DNA from: Ceratodon purpureus
Taxonomy: Eukaryota; Streptophyta; Bryopsida; Pseudoditrichales; Ditrichaceae
Direction of reading: 5' to 3'
Length of the DNA: 64,000 nt
NCBI GenBank assembly: GCA_014871385.1
Contig: CM026427.1
Location: 11,036,430 to 11,100,429 of the forward strand
Part shown: positions 46,861-58,709 of the stretch, in pieces
Layout: each line of letters starts with the position of its first letter
Position numbering within the stretch: position 1 is the first letter of the stretch
Made by a program: the position numbers and the translations under genes
The notes under the pieces: model-generated
What the model saw: the letters and a program-made list of their open reading frames with translations, nothing else
Told to the model about the DNA's origin: nothing
Databases searched by the model: none

Positions 46861-48810
46861 CAAAGTTGCATTAGAAATTCCACGAGATCATAAAAATAAT
46901 TTCCCCAAGCAAGTAGAAGAAGGAGGTTGCATTAGAAACTCCGCCAAAACCTCAAAGATGTCGGCCTCAGAAATTCCGCCAGAATCTGAAACAAGTACAA
47001 CTCCAAAACTTTGCACAAACTTCATAAAGGCTACTGTGCTGGTATGAAGCTGATATGTAGTGTGACAAGTGGCAAGCATGCTCCAATTGAGCCAAGCCGC
47101 CTTTCAGCGAAAGTCTACTTGAGGGCATGTTGAATATGTTGAACATTGTGCACCCGGTTTATGCATGTTGAATATGTTGGGCTATGTGCAATGTGCATGT
47201 TGGGTTGGGCATGGAGCATGGGGCAATTCTGGTGACCTTCACGAATTGGCCCGGGTCTGATTTTGGTTACAGTGTCTGCACAATGAGACATAAACCCCCA
47301 TGCCGCACCCTGTAGCACCATGGCAATATTGCCACCCATCATGCAAATATTAACTTCTTTCAAACAATAGCAATAAATTAAAAAATAAAATTATGTAATT
47401 TCACTAATCCCATATTTAAGTAATTCTGGACAAAAGGTCTAATTATGGACTTTTTATCATCCCATTGGCAGGCCGTCGACCATAATGGCAGGGTTGTAAA
47501 AAAACCTTTTTATTTTTGTATTTTTTACTCAAAATATAATGTTAAAACCATTTTCACTTGAAATTCATTGTTTTGACTCAGTTTCAACCATAAATTCTAC
47601 ATTTGGACATCTTCAAGTTTAATTTTTTGTTAATTTATTGAAATATTCATTATTTTATAGTATTTATTCTAATTTTAATTTTAATTTTCAATGTTTTAGA
47701 GTTATTTACTACAAACAATTTGTCAGCGGATGAGCTGATTACCAATTCTGGACTTTAAAAATTCTACTATTTTATTCTTCAAAAATTTCAAATTTTTATT
47801 TTTGAAATTATAAATTCTATGGACAAACCATATTTAGTAGGGTACCACAATAGTAATTCAATCCTTATGGACATGACTAGTAATTCAATAAATCCAAACA
47901 TTTTGGCTAAATTACTTTTTAAGGACAATTTACATCCAAAAAACATTAGATGGGAGCGGAAAGAAATGGATATAGCCTTCGAACTACCTCACTTTTGGAT
48001 TTACACCAAGGAAAGTTGGACTGGAGCATTTGTTTATTTTCATGGATGGAAAAAATAGTTAAAAACCTACTTGAAAAAAGTGAATAGTATAGTTTTGGGC
48101 TCCAATCAACATATTTTTGGGCTCCATGAGCTTTCCTTCAGCCCAAAATTTTGGTTCTATGTTTTTTTTGGGAAAAAAATGCATAGTTTGGACTTCTACA
48201 ATTTCAAAAATCTTTCAATGATGTTTTTTAGAACCTTAATCAAAAAATTATCATCATTGCTTTACTATAAGCGGCAATTATTGTTTTGGAATCTACATCC
48301 AAAAATTGGACCACAATTTATTTCTAATTTCTTTATTCCAACTCGCTTACAATGTCCTTGTACAAGAATAGAGTACTCATAGTGCCTTTCGCGTTTAACA
48401 TATTTTTTTTGCATCTTAAACTTTGTAGGTCAGAAGGATTTGTAGTTTTCTTTTTTGATATTTATAAAACACATTGAATGATTTGTATTGTTTGTGTATA
48501 CAAAATTTGTTTTCAAAAAATAAAAACCTTACACGTATCAGGTGCAATAAAAATATTTTCAAGGAAATTGCTCCAAAAATTAAAAAAATTAAAATAATAA
48601 AGATATTATACACATAGAATTAGCAATATATTCAATAACTTCTCTAATTTCATATGAATAGGAAAAATTGGCCCTTATATAATTTAAAGTTGTTAAAGTT
48701 AAAGAGTAAATCTATAGATAATATTTAAAGGCATGTGACAAAACACAACAAATGATTCACTATGTGTTATGATTTTGACTTTTAAATTTTATTTTTTATA
48801 AAGATGGAAC
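46861..48810. other. AT-rich intergenic, small repeats
   Basis: No gene. GCATGTTGAATATGTTG occurs twice (about 47125 and 47163), followed by several CATG-rich variants to about 47225. The remainder is AT-rich. Confidence 0.4.
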
Positions 48811-49668
48811 TTAACCCCTAAACGGCCATTGTCCTAGAATGGGTGTTTTTGAAATTTGGGCAAGTTCCTAAAATTCAAATTTACTTGAAAAATTTTGAAT
48901 TTTTTTGTGGAGAAAGGTTTTTTCAAGAGGTTTATGGGGATATATTTTTTATTTTTTTTTGGATGAAGAGGGAAAAAGTTATGCTTCTCTGAGCGTAAAA
49001 CGCCCTTCCACGGGCAGGCTCTCAGCCACTGTGAATGCAGCAATTTCTGCCCAAAACTGCCCAAAACTGCCCAAAACTGACCAAATCTGCCTAAAGACGA
49101 AACTTTGAAATTCCATCAAAAATTGAGATTTTCATATTTTTCAAAAATAAAAATTTCTATGTATAGTAAAAGTAGTAGAGCATGTTCCCTCCGTTCGGAT
49201 TTTCAATCCAAAATTTATTCATATGCTCTTTTTATTGTCAAAAAACGGCCTTTGTTTGTGAATTTTAGTATACCCCCTATCGGAAAACGATTTTTTTGGC
49301 AACCTTCCACAACTTTTTTGAATATAATTTTTTTATTACAATTAGCTAACTCAATCTTCTTTGACGTTCATCAAAACCCTCAAAATCCATAATGCAAAAA
49401 AATGGTTTTTTGGGTCTTCAAAACTCTGCTGTTCCCTTTTCGCGCAGGGAAAAAAACTTGTTTTTCAACTTTGAACATTACGATCTTGCAATCGGTAAGG
49501 AATGAGTTTGTAAGATTTGGTGGACATGTAGACATAGAAGTTAGCTACAAGATCTTACGGTTAGATGTACTAAATAAGACCCCAACTTTGCAAAATCCAC
49601 CTTGCTTTGGAGAGGGGCTGTTTTCAGGCAGTTTTGATGAAAAACACCCTTGGCCGTTTAGGGGTTAA
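48811..49668. mobile_element. TTAA-flanked MITE 3 (piggyBac-like)
   Basis: An 850-bp element (48815-49664) with perfect 14-bp inverted ends CCCCTAAACGGCCA and TGGCCGTTTAGGGG, flanked by TTAA at 48811-48814 and 49665-49668. A GGGTGTTTTT motif recurs just inside both ends. Internally CTGCCCAAAA is repeated three times in tandem (49048-49077), and TTACGGTTAGAT lies near 49556. It has no transposase, so it is non-autonomous. Confidence 0.85.
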
Positions 49669-50750
49669 GCCACATAAATGATATTTATTTCATTTCCTTG
49701 ACTAGCAAGAGGAAGTTAAGAGATTTTAGTTTCTACTTTGTTGAAATTTCTAAGATATGTTCATATTGAATATCTATATAATGATAAAAATTTATATATT
49801 TTTGTCTATTTGCCCATCCATCACTCACAAGCGAATTCTACATGAAACTCAACCTAAAACCTATTTATGAGTTTTTTAAAACTCACAACATTTTAAACTA
49901 CTTGAGAATTGTTTACATGTGGTTTGATATCATTTCAATATTTTCTATATTTTTTAGGATTCTCTCGACATAATTTTCAATTTGTATGTTTAATTAAATT
50001 TTTGCATAACGCACGTCATAAATGCATTCATGGATTCTTTCAAAGAATCTTATAAATCTTGAAAAATGAAAAATGACTCTAAACTTTGATATTTTCGAAA
50101 TGTAAATTTTGAACCTAAACCATATATATTCAATGGCTTGTAGAAAATGTTGTGCATCTACTTATTTTTTTGTAAATCATATAAATTTAGAGTCTAGATC
50201 CATCGTCATGTAGATAATAATCTAATATTAACTTCAAATTTTATTGGAAAACACTTTTTTGCATTCTATAAATTTATATTAAAAGTAAATCAAAATAGAA
50301 AAGATTTTACTTGTTTATCCTTGCAGAAATTTAGAGAGTTCAGAAACCTCAAAAACAAGTTTTGAAGGGATATAATTAGGCCCATTTGTACAATTAAATA
50401 TCCTAAACTAATCTATTCCATTTCACTCTACGATCTAAAATAACTATTGAGCTCATACAAGGCCCTTTGTATCTATGGAAATCTTATTCTAAGCAATTAA
50501 TGAACAATGATGGATTTGTCTAAATCCCTCCATCGAGCGTAGCATCGGATTCGAGGTTCGAGAGGGGAGGAGGGGTAGGGACAAATCTCTGGCCTTAATT
50601 ATTATGCTTGAGTAGGGTTCTACAGATCGCAAGAGGACCTTCGTGGAGTAAATTCAAGTCTACCGTTTAGAATTTATCAAAAAAAACCAAAAAAAGACCC
50701 CAGGACCCAAAAACGGGGAGGGGCAACAAAATGGAACCCACCGAACCTGG
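49669..50750. other. AT-rich intergenic, no gene
   Basis: No coding sequence or clear repeat was recognised. The base composition turns more GC-rich from about 50530. Confidence 0.4.
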
Positions 50751-51026
50751 CAACCGAGCGGATTCCAGTATTTTAGTTCTACGAGCATTTTTAGGAGCCA
50801 CTCCCATTGGTTGGCTTTTTTCTTCCAAAAACCCTGAAATTTGATTTTGGACCCCCCAAGGCCATTTTTGGTAATTTTTATTTCAAAAATGAAGCCTGCG
50901 GCCCCTAATTACTCTTGGAGGACACTCTTGGGAATTTTAAAATAAATAACCAAAAATTAAGGGCTCATCAACCCTGCCCCTCCGAAAAACGCTCGTAGGA
51001 CTACATTACAGTAATCCCAACCGAGC
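50751..51026. mobile_element. Mutator-like MITE with 9-bp TSD
   Basis: A 258-bp element (50760-51017) with inverted ends of about 38 bp, sharing GGATT at the tip and CTACGAGC(A/G)TTTTT inside, with about seven mismatches. It is flanked by a perfect 9-bp direct repeat, CAACCGAGC, at 50751-50759 and 51018-51026. A 9-bp target duplication is characteristic of Mutator/MULE transposons. It has no coding capacity. Confidence 0.82.
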
Positions 51027-52426
51027 CACCCATTGCAACGCTTAATGGGGAGAAATAAAGAGACCCAACAATGATGAGAGAGATAGATGAGAAGATCTTT
51101 CAGTGCCTTCTGAATGGTGAACATTTGGCTGTTGTGCCAAAGTATGGCAGCTGATAGTTTCCTCATCCACTGGTCGATACTTACAATGTTACTACATGGC
51201 ATCTTGGCTACCAATGGCCGGAATAGAACATGCGCAGTGGTTCCACTCATTCTTTGACGAGTCAGCTGGGTAGATTTTTCATCATTCTGCTGAAATGCGA
51301 GTGATGGAGGACATGTTTGGGTTGATATGGGCCTCAACTGCCTGGGCCCATTTCTGTAATTTGTATGAGGCGTTTAAGGAGCACCAGGCAGTTGTTCGTG
51401 TTGTTCTAGGCTTGCTTTTTGTTGTGCCATGCAGGCATGGGTGATGCTGGCTTTTGATGCCTACTGTAATATTTGTGGTCATGGTTAATATCAAGTTAAA
51501 ATTATGACACCTGAAATATTTTCAACAGAATTAAAATCTGCAACGTAAAATTCAATTCATGGTTATTTCATAGTCTTTTGCTTGAAATGATGACATGTAG
51601 AACACAAAACTAGCAGCCAAGCTGTGGGCGTAGGTGAGCTATTGAAATTCAGGAAGGTGGGCTTCCAGGAGAATGTCAAAAAGGAAAAATTACACATAAT
51701 TCTCTGCCATATATTGGATTGACTATTTAGAACTCAAAATTCATTAAAAAAACTGGATACCTTTTTTGACGAAATAAATGTATTTTAATCAATGAAATCC
51801 GAAATTCATTTTTAAATTTTTAAATTTTTATTTTTGATTCTTAAGGGCAATTTCACTTGCCATATAAGAAGTTAAATACACCCCAAGATACACTTTTGTA
51901 TCATTTATATTTGATTCAAAAAGAAGGAAAAAGGCATGAATTTCAAATAAAAATAGGTCCAAGGAATTTGCAGTTTAATCTGTAGACCTGTGAAGTATGT
52001 TTGTTGGTCGATTATTTTATTCTTATGCACACATCATCCACCTAACCCGTACCATCATATTGGTAATGTTTGATTTTACAATCAGATAGCAAGGTAAATG
52101 GACTAAGAATTAAGGAGTTCTGCGTCTGTGCATTCACACAAGACTAATATACATCCTTGACTATAATATTTTACTATGCTGTGATATAGCTCACCTTTTC
52201 TTTGTTATATTTGATCAATTATTTTTCAGATACAAAATCTATGAATGAAAGAATTTATCTTTAGAATCACCTATCACTACATTCTATTTATAGAAATATT
52301 CTTTTCAAGAAAATATGGATTCTAAGTGTAAATTTTTGTATACAAATTCATCTACCAATCACCTATCATCATGCTAGTAATATTTCACTCCATAGTTAGT
52401 ATATTTAGGTGATTGGTTTAAAGAAT
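51027..52426. other. intergenic, no gene
   Basis: Open frames on the minus strand at 50957-51494 have no recognisable domain and overlap the MITE. The rest is AT-rich without identifiable features. Confidence 0.4.
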
Positions 52427-52551
52427 TAATACTAGTGGAAAAATGGTTTGGGGCGGCCAACAAGTATACCATGAGCTTGGTAGACTGGCATTTTACACCA
52501 ACTCATTGGTATACTCATTAGGCGCCCCAAGCCATTTTTCCACTACTGTAA
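52427..52551. mobile_element. CACTA-like foldback MITE A
   Basis: A 119-bp element (52430-52548) made almost entirely of two inverted arms. The left arm starts TACTAGTGGAAAAATGG and the right arm, read inward, CAGTAGTGGAAAAATGG; the arms continue with (T/C)TTGGGGCG and AGTATACCA. A 3-bp direct repeat TAA flanks it. Termini close to CACTA and a 3-bp duplication suggest the CACTA (CMC) superfamily. Confidence 0.7.
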
Positions 52552-54059
52552 GTTGTTGAACACATGTGCATTTATAGGAGACTCCATATATATTCTAATG
52601 GTAAAAGTGGGCTATAATTTGCAATAATAAAATTTATTACCAGTGTAATTTTTCTAAAAAATCATAAAAATACCCAGCTCTACCTTACATGCCAGAACAG
52701 AAGCGCAACAGCAACCAAGCATAGCACAAGACCCTTTAGAAGAAGCAATACTGGAACCAACCAACTACTCAAAGACCCCACATGGACAAGGGTGTCCTTG
52801 AGTTCCAAGGAAGAGGGGTTCCTCTTTTCATCGTCAACACAGTTCAAGTGGGTACCATATTTTCACACCCATAACTTATTGTAAGTCACCATTGGCAACT
52901 TGGAAGTTGGGAAATGTCCTTCTGCAAGGCTGGTCACCCTACAGCAGGTACTAGGTTATAATGTTATACCACAGTAAGTTTCTGGGGGTTGGAAAAACAG
53001 CGCAAACCCACATTTGCTCTTGTGTTGCTTACATCAGAAAATGAAAGAATGTCCACTTGGGCCCAAGGACCTAAGTTGATAAAATGCCTTACCATTGGGA
53101 AATTCAGGCTTCTCTAATTTATATTCTTTAAATCCTTTTGCTTGGTTATGTACAATGTCGACTTGGATGGATGAAGGTGGATTCAAGTGAGATTTGGCTT
53201 TGATGAACAAAGCATGTTAGTGAATAGAGCATTGTGTAAGGCGAAGGAACATATTGCCCTGTGATGAGAATGTGGTTGCATGGGGAGAGGATTGTGAGTC
53301 GGAGTTTGTATATTAGAGGAGTGAAATGGGATGCGCAATGCTTATGGGACTTATGCAAGTCAATGGACAAATAGTGACGTTCATCTGCCACCACCTCTCT
53401 TTTACCAAAACATGGTAGGCTGAATCCACGGACTATGTTGAATTTACACCCAGTGGTAAGGCAGTGGTAAGTCAGACAAAGCTTACCCATACCTCGAATA
53501 ACTCTGTCGCTGATTGGTCGTTGAGGACAGAGTGAACAGTGACATGCGTGCATGGACTCGCTTAGGGGCTCGCCTCTCAAATTAACATTGAAAATATTTA
53601 TTGGCCAATCACTGACGAGTTACTATTTTTTTTGAACACCATCTTCATTTTCTGGTGTAAACCTTTGGTGTACTAAAGGCTCGTTTCCACTAGTAAATAA
53701 AAAGGGATATCCACACTTATTTCCGGGGTGCAAAGGGGTTGGCGGTTCGATCCCGATCGGCTATAAAATCTCACCTTTACAGGATGGAAACCCCGACAAT
53801 GGGTTGCCAAAGCAACTTGTCTACTTTCGCCGCAGATTACCAAAGGTAATTCGTGTGTATGAAAAAATTTAAAAAAATTAAAAAGAAAAGAAAAATCAAG
53901 TTGATGTTGATTCTTTTCAAAATAGCATATTTAAACCCACTCATCCATCAAAATCACGATGAATCCAAACAATACAAAAATGTCCCAATTGCATCGACAC
54001 ATAGCCTAGGAACCTAAGTCATCAAGCCACATACATTCCACTACTTTGTCAAAACCTGT
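52552..54059. other. intergenic with tRNA-like B-box
   Basis: No protein gene is supported. GGTTCGATCCC at 53744-53754 is a perfect RNA polymerase III B-box, followed by an A-rich stretch at 53855-53900. This could be a tRNA-derived SINE fragment. I could not fold a complete tRNA around it or place an A-box securely. CGTTTCCACTAGTA near 53684 resembles a lone CACTA-like terminus. Confidence 0.35.
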
Positions 54060-54483
54060 TAAGGTGGAGGCACCCATAGCCGACCAGGTACCTACAACTA
54101 ATAAGTAGACTTCCCTATTTCCGACCTCCATTTCCAACCACTTACTATTCAAAATCTTGGAAGATCTAGAAGAAAGTTTCAAGCATGATTGGTAGAAAGG
54201 GAATCAAAGGGAATCAAAGGGAATATTTTGGTAGTAGCACAGTGATCAAGTTTTGGTGTCATAGTGGTCGGTTTTAGGTGGGCCTACATATCGGTTATGT
54301 GTATTACAAAAAAAATGTCTTCCAAAATTCATAGTAAATTAATTATTGAAGTAAACATGACATTTATAGTTGCATTCCTCCTTAAACCTATTTCCCCTTC
54401 AAGGAAAAATATCCCTCAACTTATACACCTCCAATCTTAGTGGCAAATCTCTTAACTGGTTGGTTATAGGTGCCTCTACCTTA
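54060..54483. mobile_element. 424-bp MITE with 28-bp inverted ends
   Basis: The left end starts TAAGGTGGAGGCACC and the right end, read inward, TAAGGTAGAGGCACC; both continue (C/T)ATA(G/A)CC(G/A)ACCAG, giving 28 bp with four to five mismatches. I could not identify an unambiguous target-site duplication, so the superfamily is left open. No coding capacity. Confidence 0.65.
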
Positions 54484-54860
54484 GAAACCAAAACAAAAAA
54501 ATCCATCAACTCGAAAGCCTCCAAAGCAGTAGCTCCGAGCACAGGCGCTCCCTTGAGGCAACAAGTGCCCCCACTCAAATCAGAGCTTTCCCTTGATAAT
54601 CCAGCCTGATTTTCCAAATGGTTGGTGGCCGACGCCTGCGCCACTGCCCCACTGCAGTTGGACCCCCGCAACGATGCCTTTCCCCATCCCATGCCATGCC
54701 CTGCTCCGCACCTCCAGATCCGCCCATTTCGATTTTTCTATTCCTCAATTGGCTACTCTCCTAACATTAGCATCCGCTCCTTCTCGGGCCCCGTGCATGG
54801 CATGGATTTCCGCATGTGGACTCGCAGTCTCACACCCCATGCAAATACTCTGGACCACAG
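54484..54860. other. intergenic, no gene
   Basis: GC-richer DNA with overlapping short frames on both strands but no recognisable protein. Confidence 0.4.
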
Positions 54861-55045
54861 TCACCAAAAACAACACTTCTTAACTTACTGCACCAACCAA
54901 ACCAATCCAGGAAACTGAAAAGAATCACCAAAAACAATACTTCTTAACTTACCGCAGCAACCAAACCAATCTAGAAAACTGAAAGAAATCACCAAAAACA
55001 ATACTTCTTAACTTACTGCAGCAACCAAACCAATCTAGAAAACTG
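54861..55045. repeat. 64-bp tandem repeat, three copies
   Basis: Three tandem units starting near 54861, 54925 and 54989, each beginning TCACCAAAAACAA and continuing through CTTCTTAACTTAC and CAACCAAACCAAT. Units 2 and 3 are nearly identical and unit 1 is slightly diverged. The array lies about 790 bp upstream of the next gene. Confidence 0.85.
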
Positions 55046-55835
55046 GAATCTTGAAATCTAGAAAACGGAGTCTCCCGAGTCATGTGACTGCGGAGCCCAC
55101 AGTATTTTTGCAGTTACAGTAGATGTGCGGGTGATTTTGTGGACTCTGGAGGAACAACTGTTGGTTGAATGGGTTAAGTTGAGGAGGCTAGAGCTAGGAA
55201 GTGAGGAGAGGAGTGGGCGGACTCCACGAGACGGTCCAGTGAGGAGTGATATAGTTTTGCGCGTTGGGAGTGGTGGGAGGAGGATTTGTGGGCCTGGAGT
55301 TGGAGGAAGGAGTGACTGGGGGTGTCTGTTGTTGGTTTCTGGTTGTGGTTTGAGAGATGAGAGATGGTAAGTTTGGTTGATGGTGCGCACGCTGGGGAGG
55401 GTTGGTTTGTTGGATGGTTGGCGGATGGGGCATTTAAGTTTTCTGCCCCTGATAAGGCGATGTGAGACCGAGTGAGCAGGAGCGAGTGAGCTGTCAGTTC
55501 CACTTGTTTCTCCGACCAGTTGGATTGTTGAATGTGGGTCTAGGTGTAGCGGTGGTGGCTGTGGTGTTTGTGCTAGAGTTCGTGTTGAGGAGTTTGGTGA
55601 GGATGTGAGTGGAAGGAAGTTTTTGGTTTGTGGAGGCATTGAATCTCTGTTAGGAGGTGTTTCGTGTTGTTTTTAGTCCCGAGGATGTGGTAGAAGGTGT
55701 GAGTTTTAGGTGAGGATTTGACTGCGGATTTTGGAAGGTTTTTCTGGATCTGATATTGGGGTAGGAAGTTTTGGAATATCTAGTCACGAGTGAGGTTTTC
55801 GAGTTGCTGAGCGGGTATTGTTTGGGTCTGAACTC
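55046..55835. promoter_or_regulatory. G/T-rich promoter and leader region
   Basis: The region is strongly G/T-biased on the plus strand and runs into the next gene's start codon. It is probably promoter and long 5' UTR. The minus-strand frames here (55058-55639) are Pro/Ser/Thr-rich artefacts of that bias. Confidence 0.45.
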
Positions 55836-57178
55836 ATGTGTGAAGCTATGGTGGGAGAGGAGAGTGAAACGGCTCTGCCTAGAGTTAGGCAGAGCAAGCC
55901 AACAGAGAAAGAATCTCAGTGTTTGTCTCCGAATACCCCTTTAGGCTTTTCGAAATTTGCAATTGAGACAGAGTGGGGAGAAATGGAGGACTTTGATGAA
56001 GTTGCTGGCGGTCCGCTTTGCGTATCGCATGCGGCCGCTTCTTCTCCAGGTAGTTATGGTTTTCTGTCTCCTACGGGCTCGGCGCAATCATGGTTTGATA
56101 TTAGAGTGATATATCTGAGAGTAGCAGGTTGCGCTCTGGAGGAAGCTCCGGAGACACTGACGATACGGTTCCCCCCGAGGAGTATAGGAGTAGCGTTAGA
56201 GGTGAACGGTGGTTGGATATCTCCGTCGGAGGAAGCATGTGTGGCGCTTAGGAGGGACAGAGTTGACACTGAGACGACAGAAGCTACCTATGTGAGCACA
56301 GACAACATTCGCATGAGCGAGACCATTTGCTTCGAAGTTTTTAACAAGGAAGAAGCCCTTGTCAGCGGGACTTTGGAGCACTCCAGTGGTTCTCAAGAGA
56401 CGGGACATGGCAGTAGCGACTCTGGTTCCAGAAAGGGTGAAAGGACGTGGTCGATGGAGTGCTGTTGTGTGGTTGGGAAATCGGGATGTGCGTTCCTCAA
56501 AAGCAGGCATGACTTCTCGGCTCCACTCTCGCCTCCAGCCATGGAGGTTTCTATGGTGGGCCGTCATCTGGATACTCCAGTTTTTCTTACTCAAACGGTG
56601 AATCTGATTGCACGGCGAAAACTGAGCAGAATTCTTACACTGGATGCCATTCCCGAGACGGAGGAGTTAGGAAAATCGCAAAATGACCTGCTTAAATTTG
56701 GCGAGCCTGGACTGGTGAGTTGTCTATCTCCTAATATAGTTCATAGGTGTTGAGTCTCTTTTGAAACTAGTGTCGATGCTAAGAATGTCGCACGATGTTT
56801 GAAATCATCTCTCTGAGGATAAGATCGTTCAATAGGGTTTCAAACCTCCTGGAGGTTTTTTTTTTCTTGAGAAAGAAATTGATGCTAATATGAGTGCTGT
56901 TTTTGTATTTTCAGATATCTCAAAGAGACGCATTTGCCGGTTTTGAGAACACTACTTCGTTTTCGGATTTCAGTGATAAATTCGCAGCCGGTATTTCTCA
57001 GCTGGATGACAGGTTGTACGGCATAGAAGGTGACGACGGGCAGATGACATGGTTCAATGCAGGTGTGAGAGTTGGCGTGGGTATCGGTCTGGGCATGTGT
57101 CTGGGTGCCGGAATCGGAATTGGGCTGATGGTTCGAACATACCAGGTCACTACAAGGACTTTGAGGAGAGTCATCTAG
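55836..57178 (+). CDS. plant protein, 'erythronate-4-phosphate dehydrogenase family' type
   Basis: Exons 55836-56714 and 56915-57178 (phase 0, GT-AG) give 380 residues. I take the first ATG at 55836; the next in-frame ATG, 55848, is possible. It resembles a plant-specific family: an Arg-Ile/Val-x-Tyr strand block (WFDIRVIYLRVAGC), LEVNGGWISP, LRRDRVDTETTEATYVSTD, FEVFNKEEALVSGTLE, and a C-terminal WFNAGVRVGVGIGLG Gly-rich membrane helix ending LMVRTYQVTTRTLRR. Arabidopsis relatives are annotated 'erythronate-4-phosphate dehydrogenase family', but I see no NAD-binding Rossmann motif or dehydrogenase active site, so that name should not be read as function. It is probably a tail-anchored or single-pass membrane protein with a C2-like N-terminal domain (inference). 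The N-terminal about 60 residues are low complexity and acidic. Confidence 0.82.
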
Positions 57179-58581
57179 TAGCTTGAAAGATATAATGGTT
57201 TGTTGTTTTATTCTGACAAGTTCAGAGTGTTGGATCATGTGCTCGAGCCATCTTAAGGTGCAGACACCATGACGACAGTGCAACTTTTCTAACATCCATG
57301 ACGACGGCTATGTTGTTCCCATGTAGACCTCCAAGCTTGAGATGTTTCTGGGCTCCTCGAAAGCTTTATAGCTTTCAGGAGGAACAAAGGGAATGACTTT
57401 CTGTTTGATTGCAGCAGGTTTACTCTTATCAGACCTTGAAACGTAAGGTGTGGATAACAATTTTGTAAGTAGCGAGAGCAGAGTATAGCAAGGAAGCAGC
57501 GGTGGTGAGAGACGATGTGTTGATGCCATCATGGAAAATATTCCAGATAGGGCGTCACTTATGTCCATAGTGAGGCAATGTTCGAATATTTTGGGCTCCC
57601 ACTAGAGCTCGCGGATTTGTTGCTCATAGAATAGCAGTGAAGACGTAGTTCATGTACATTCAGGAACGATTGCCATTTATCATTGCAGCAATTTGCTGTT
57701 TAATGTGACCTCTTGGACACATGGAATCCTTTCTCACTGATTTGCTTTCTTTATGTTCTATACACCGAAATAGCCACTTTATTTTTTGGTACAAAAGGCC
57801 ACCTCTTTGTACAGATGTTCATTTCATGTAGAAATTGAGGAATGGACACATTAAACAAGTAGAATGAGGGAATGGATCTAGGTCTCATGGGTAGGGTTCA
57901 GGTGTTCTATGTATATGTACTCAGACGCACATCACTTACAATAATGTACATTCATTGCATTTCTGAGATGCAAATTGGAACTTCCAAAGACACCACCTTT
58001 CACACCAAATATGACAGTGGTTTCTAGACAATCTGTATGTATTGGGCTCATCTGGTTGAGTTCAGTGGGAATGTTCACACGGCAACTTATGTTATGAAAG
58101 TTCAACAATTGACTCATGTTAGTACTTTATGCAAGTACAACAATTGACTCATGTTGGTGCAACGGTTATCTCATGACTTGTCTTGTGTGTCTGTTCACAC
58201 GGTAACTTATCCTTTGGTGTTGAATGCTTTCTCCGCAGGACTTCTGGTAGGCCATCTACTCGATGCAAGCGATGCAATTCTTGCTAATTTAGACTGCAAC
58301 TGTGCCTTAGTGAAGTATGGGTTCTCAGCTTAATGCTCCCTTATTTGTGGCTAGAGAATTAGCATTGGCCCACCATACAGAACACCCCGACCCTGGAAAT
58401 CCTTCCTTCCCTCTCTTTTTCTGTGTCCCAAGATCTTCACATTTTTATGGGATATGAGGTGTTCATCTTGGCAATAATGGGTTTGTCACTCAAATGTCTA
58501 TCTTCACACCATTGGCACATGATGAAAATCTTAGTGTATACAAAGATTCTCAAAAGTTTTCAATTTTGATGAAACATCCTA
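57179..58581. other. intergenic, short direct repeats
   Basis: 3' UTR followed by spacer. CAACAATTGACTCATGTT occurs twice (about 58108 and 58138) and GTTCACACGG(C/T)AACTTAT twice (about 58073 and 58192), a small local duplication. No gene is supported. Confidence 0.45.
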
Positions 58582-58709
58582 ATGTACTAGTGGGAACCAT
58601 GCCCGCAATGACTAAAAACATGACCATGATCATGACCACTTTGACCAAATTTTCCATAATTTAGTCAAAATGATCATGGTCACTACGGGTATGGTTTCTA
58701 TCAGTGATG
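58582..58709. mobile_element. CACTA-like foldback MITE B
   Basis: A 122-bp element (58585-58706) with inverted arms. The left arm starts TACTAGTGGGAACCATGCCC and the right arm, read inward, CACTGATAGAAACCATACCC; the arms extend through (C/T)AGTGAC-like and GACCATGATCAT stretches. A 3-bp direct repeat ATG flanks it (58582-58584 and 58707-58709). It is of the same structural type as the element at 52430-52548. Confidence 0.68.

Noticed and set aside
50957..51494. Minus-strand protein frames of 126 and 70 codons
   Set aside because: They overlap the Mutator-like MITE and show no transposase or other domain.
53700..53770. tRNA gene
   Set aside because: Only the T-arm/B-box is present; no acceptor, D or anticodon arms could be assembled.
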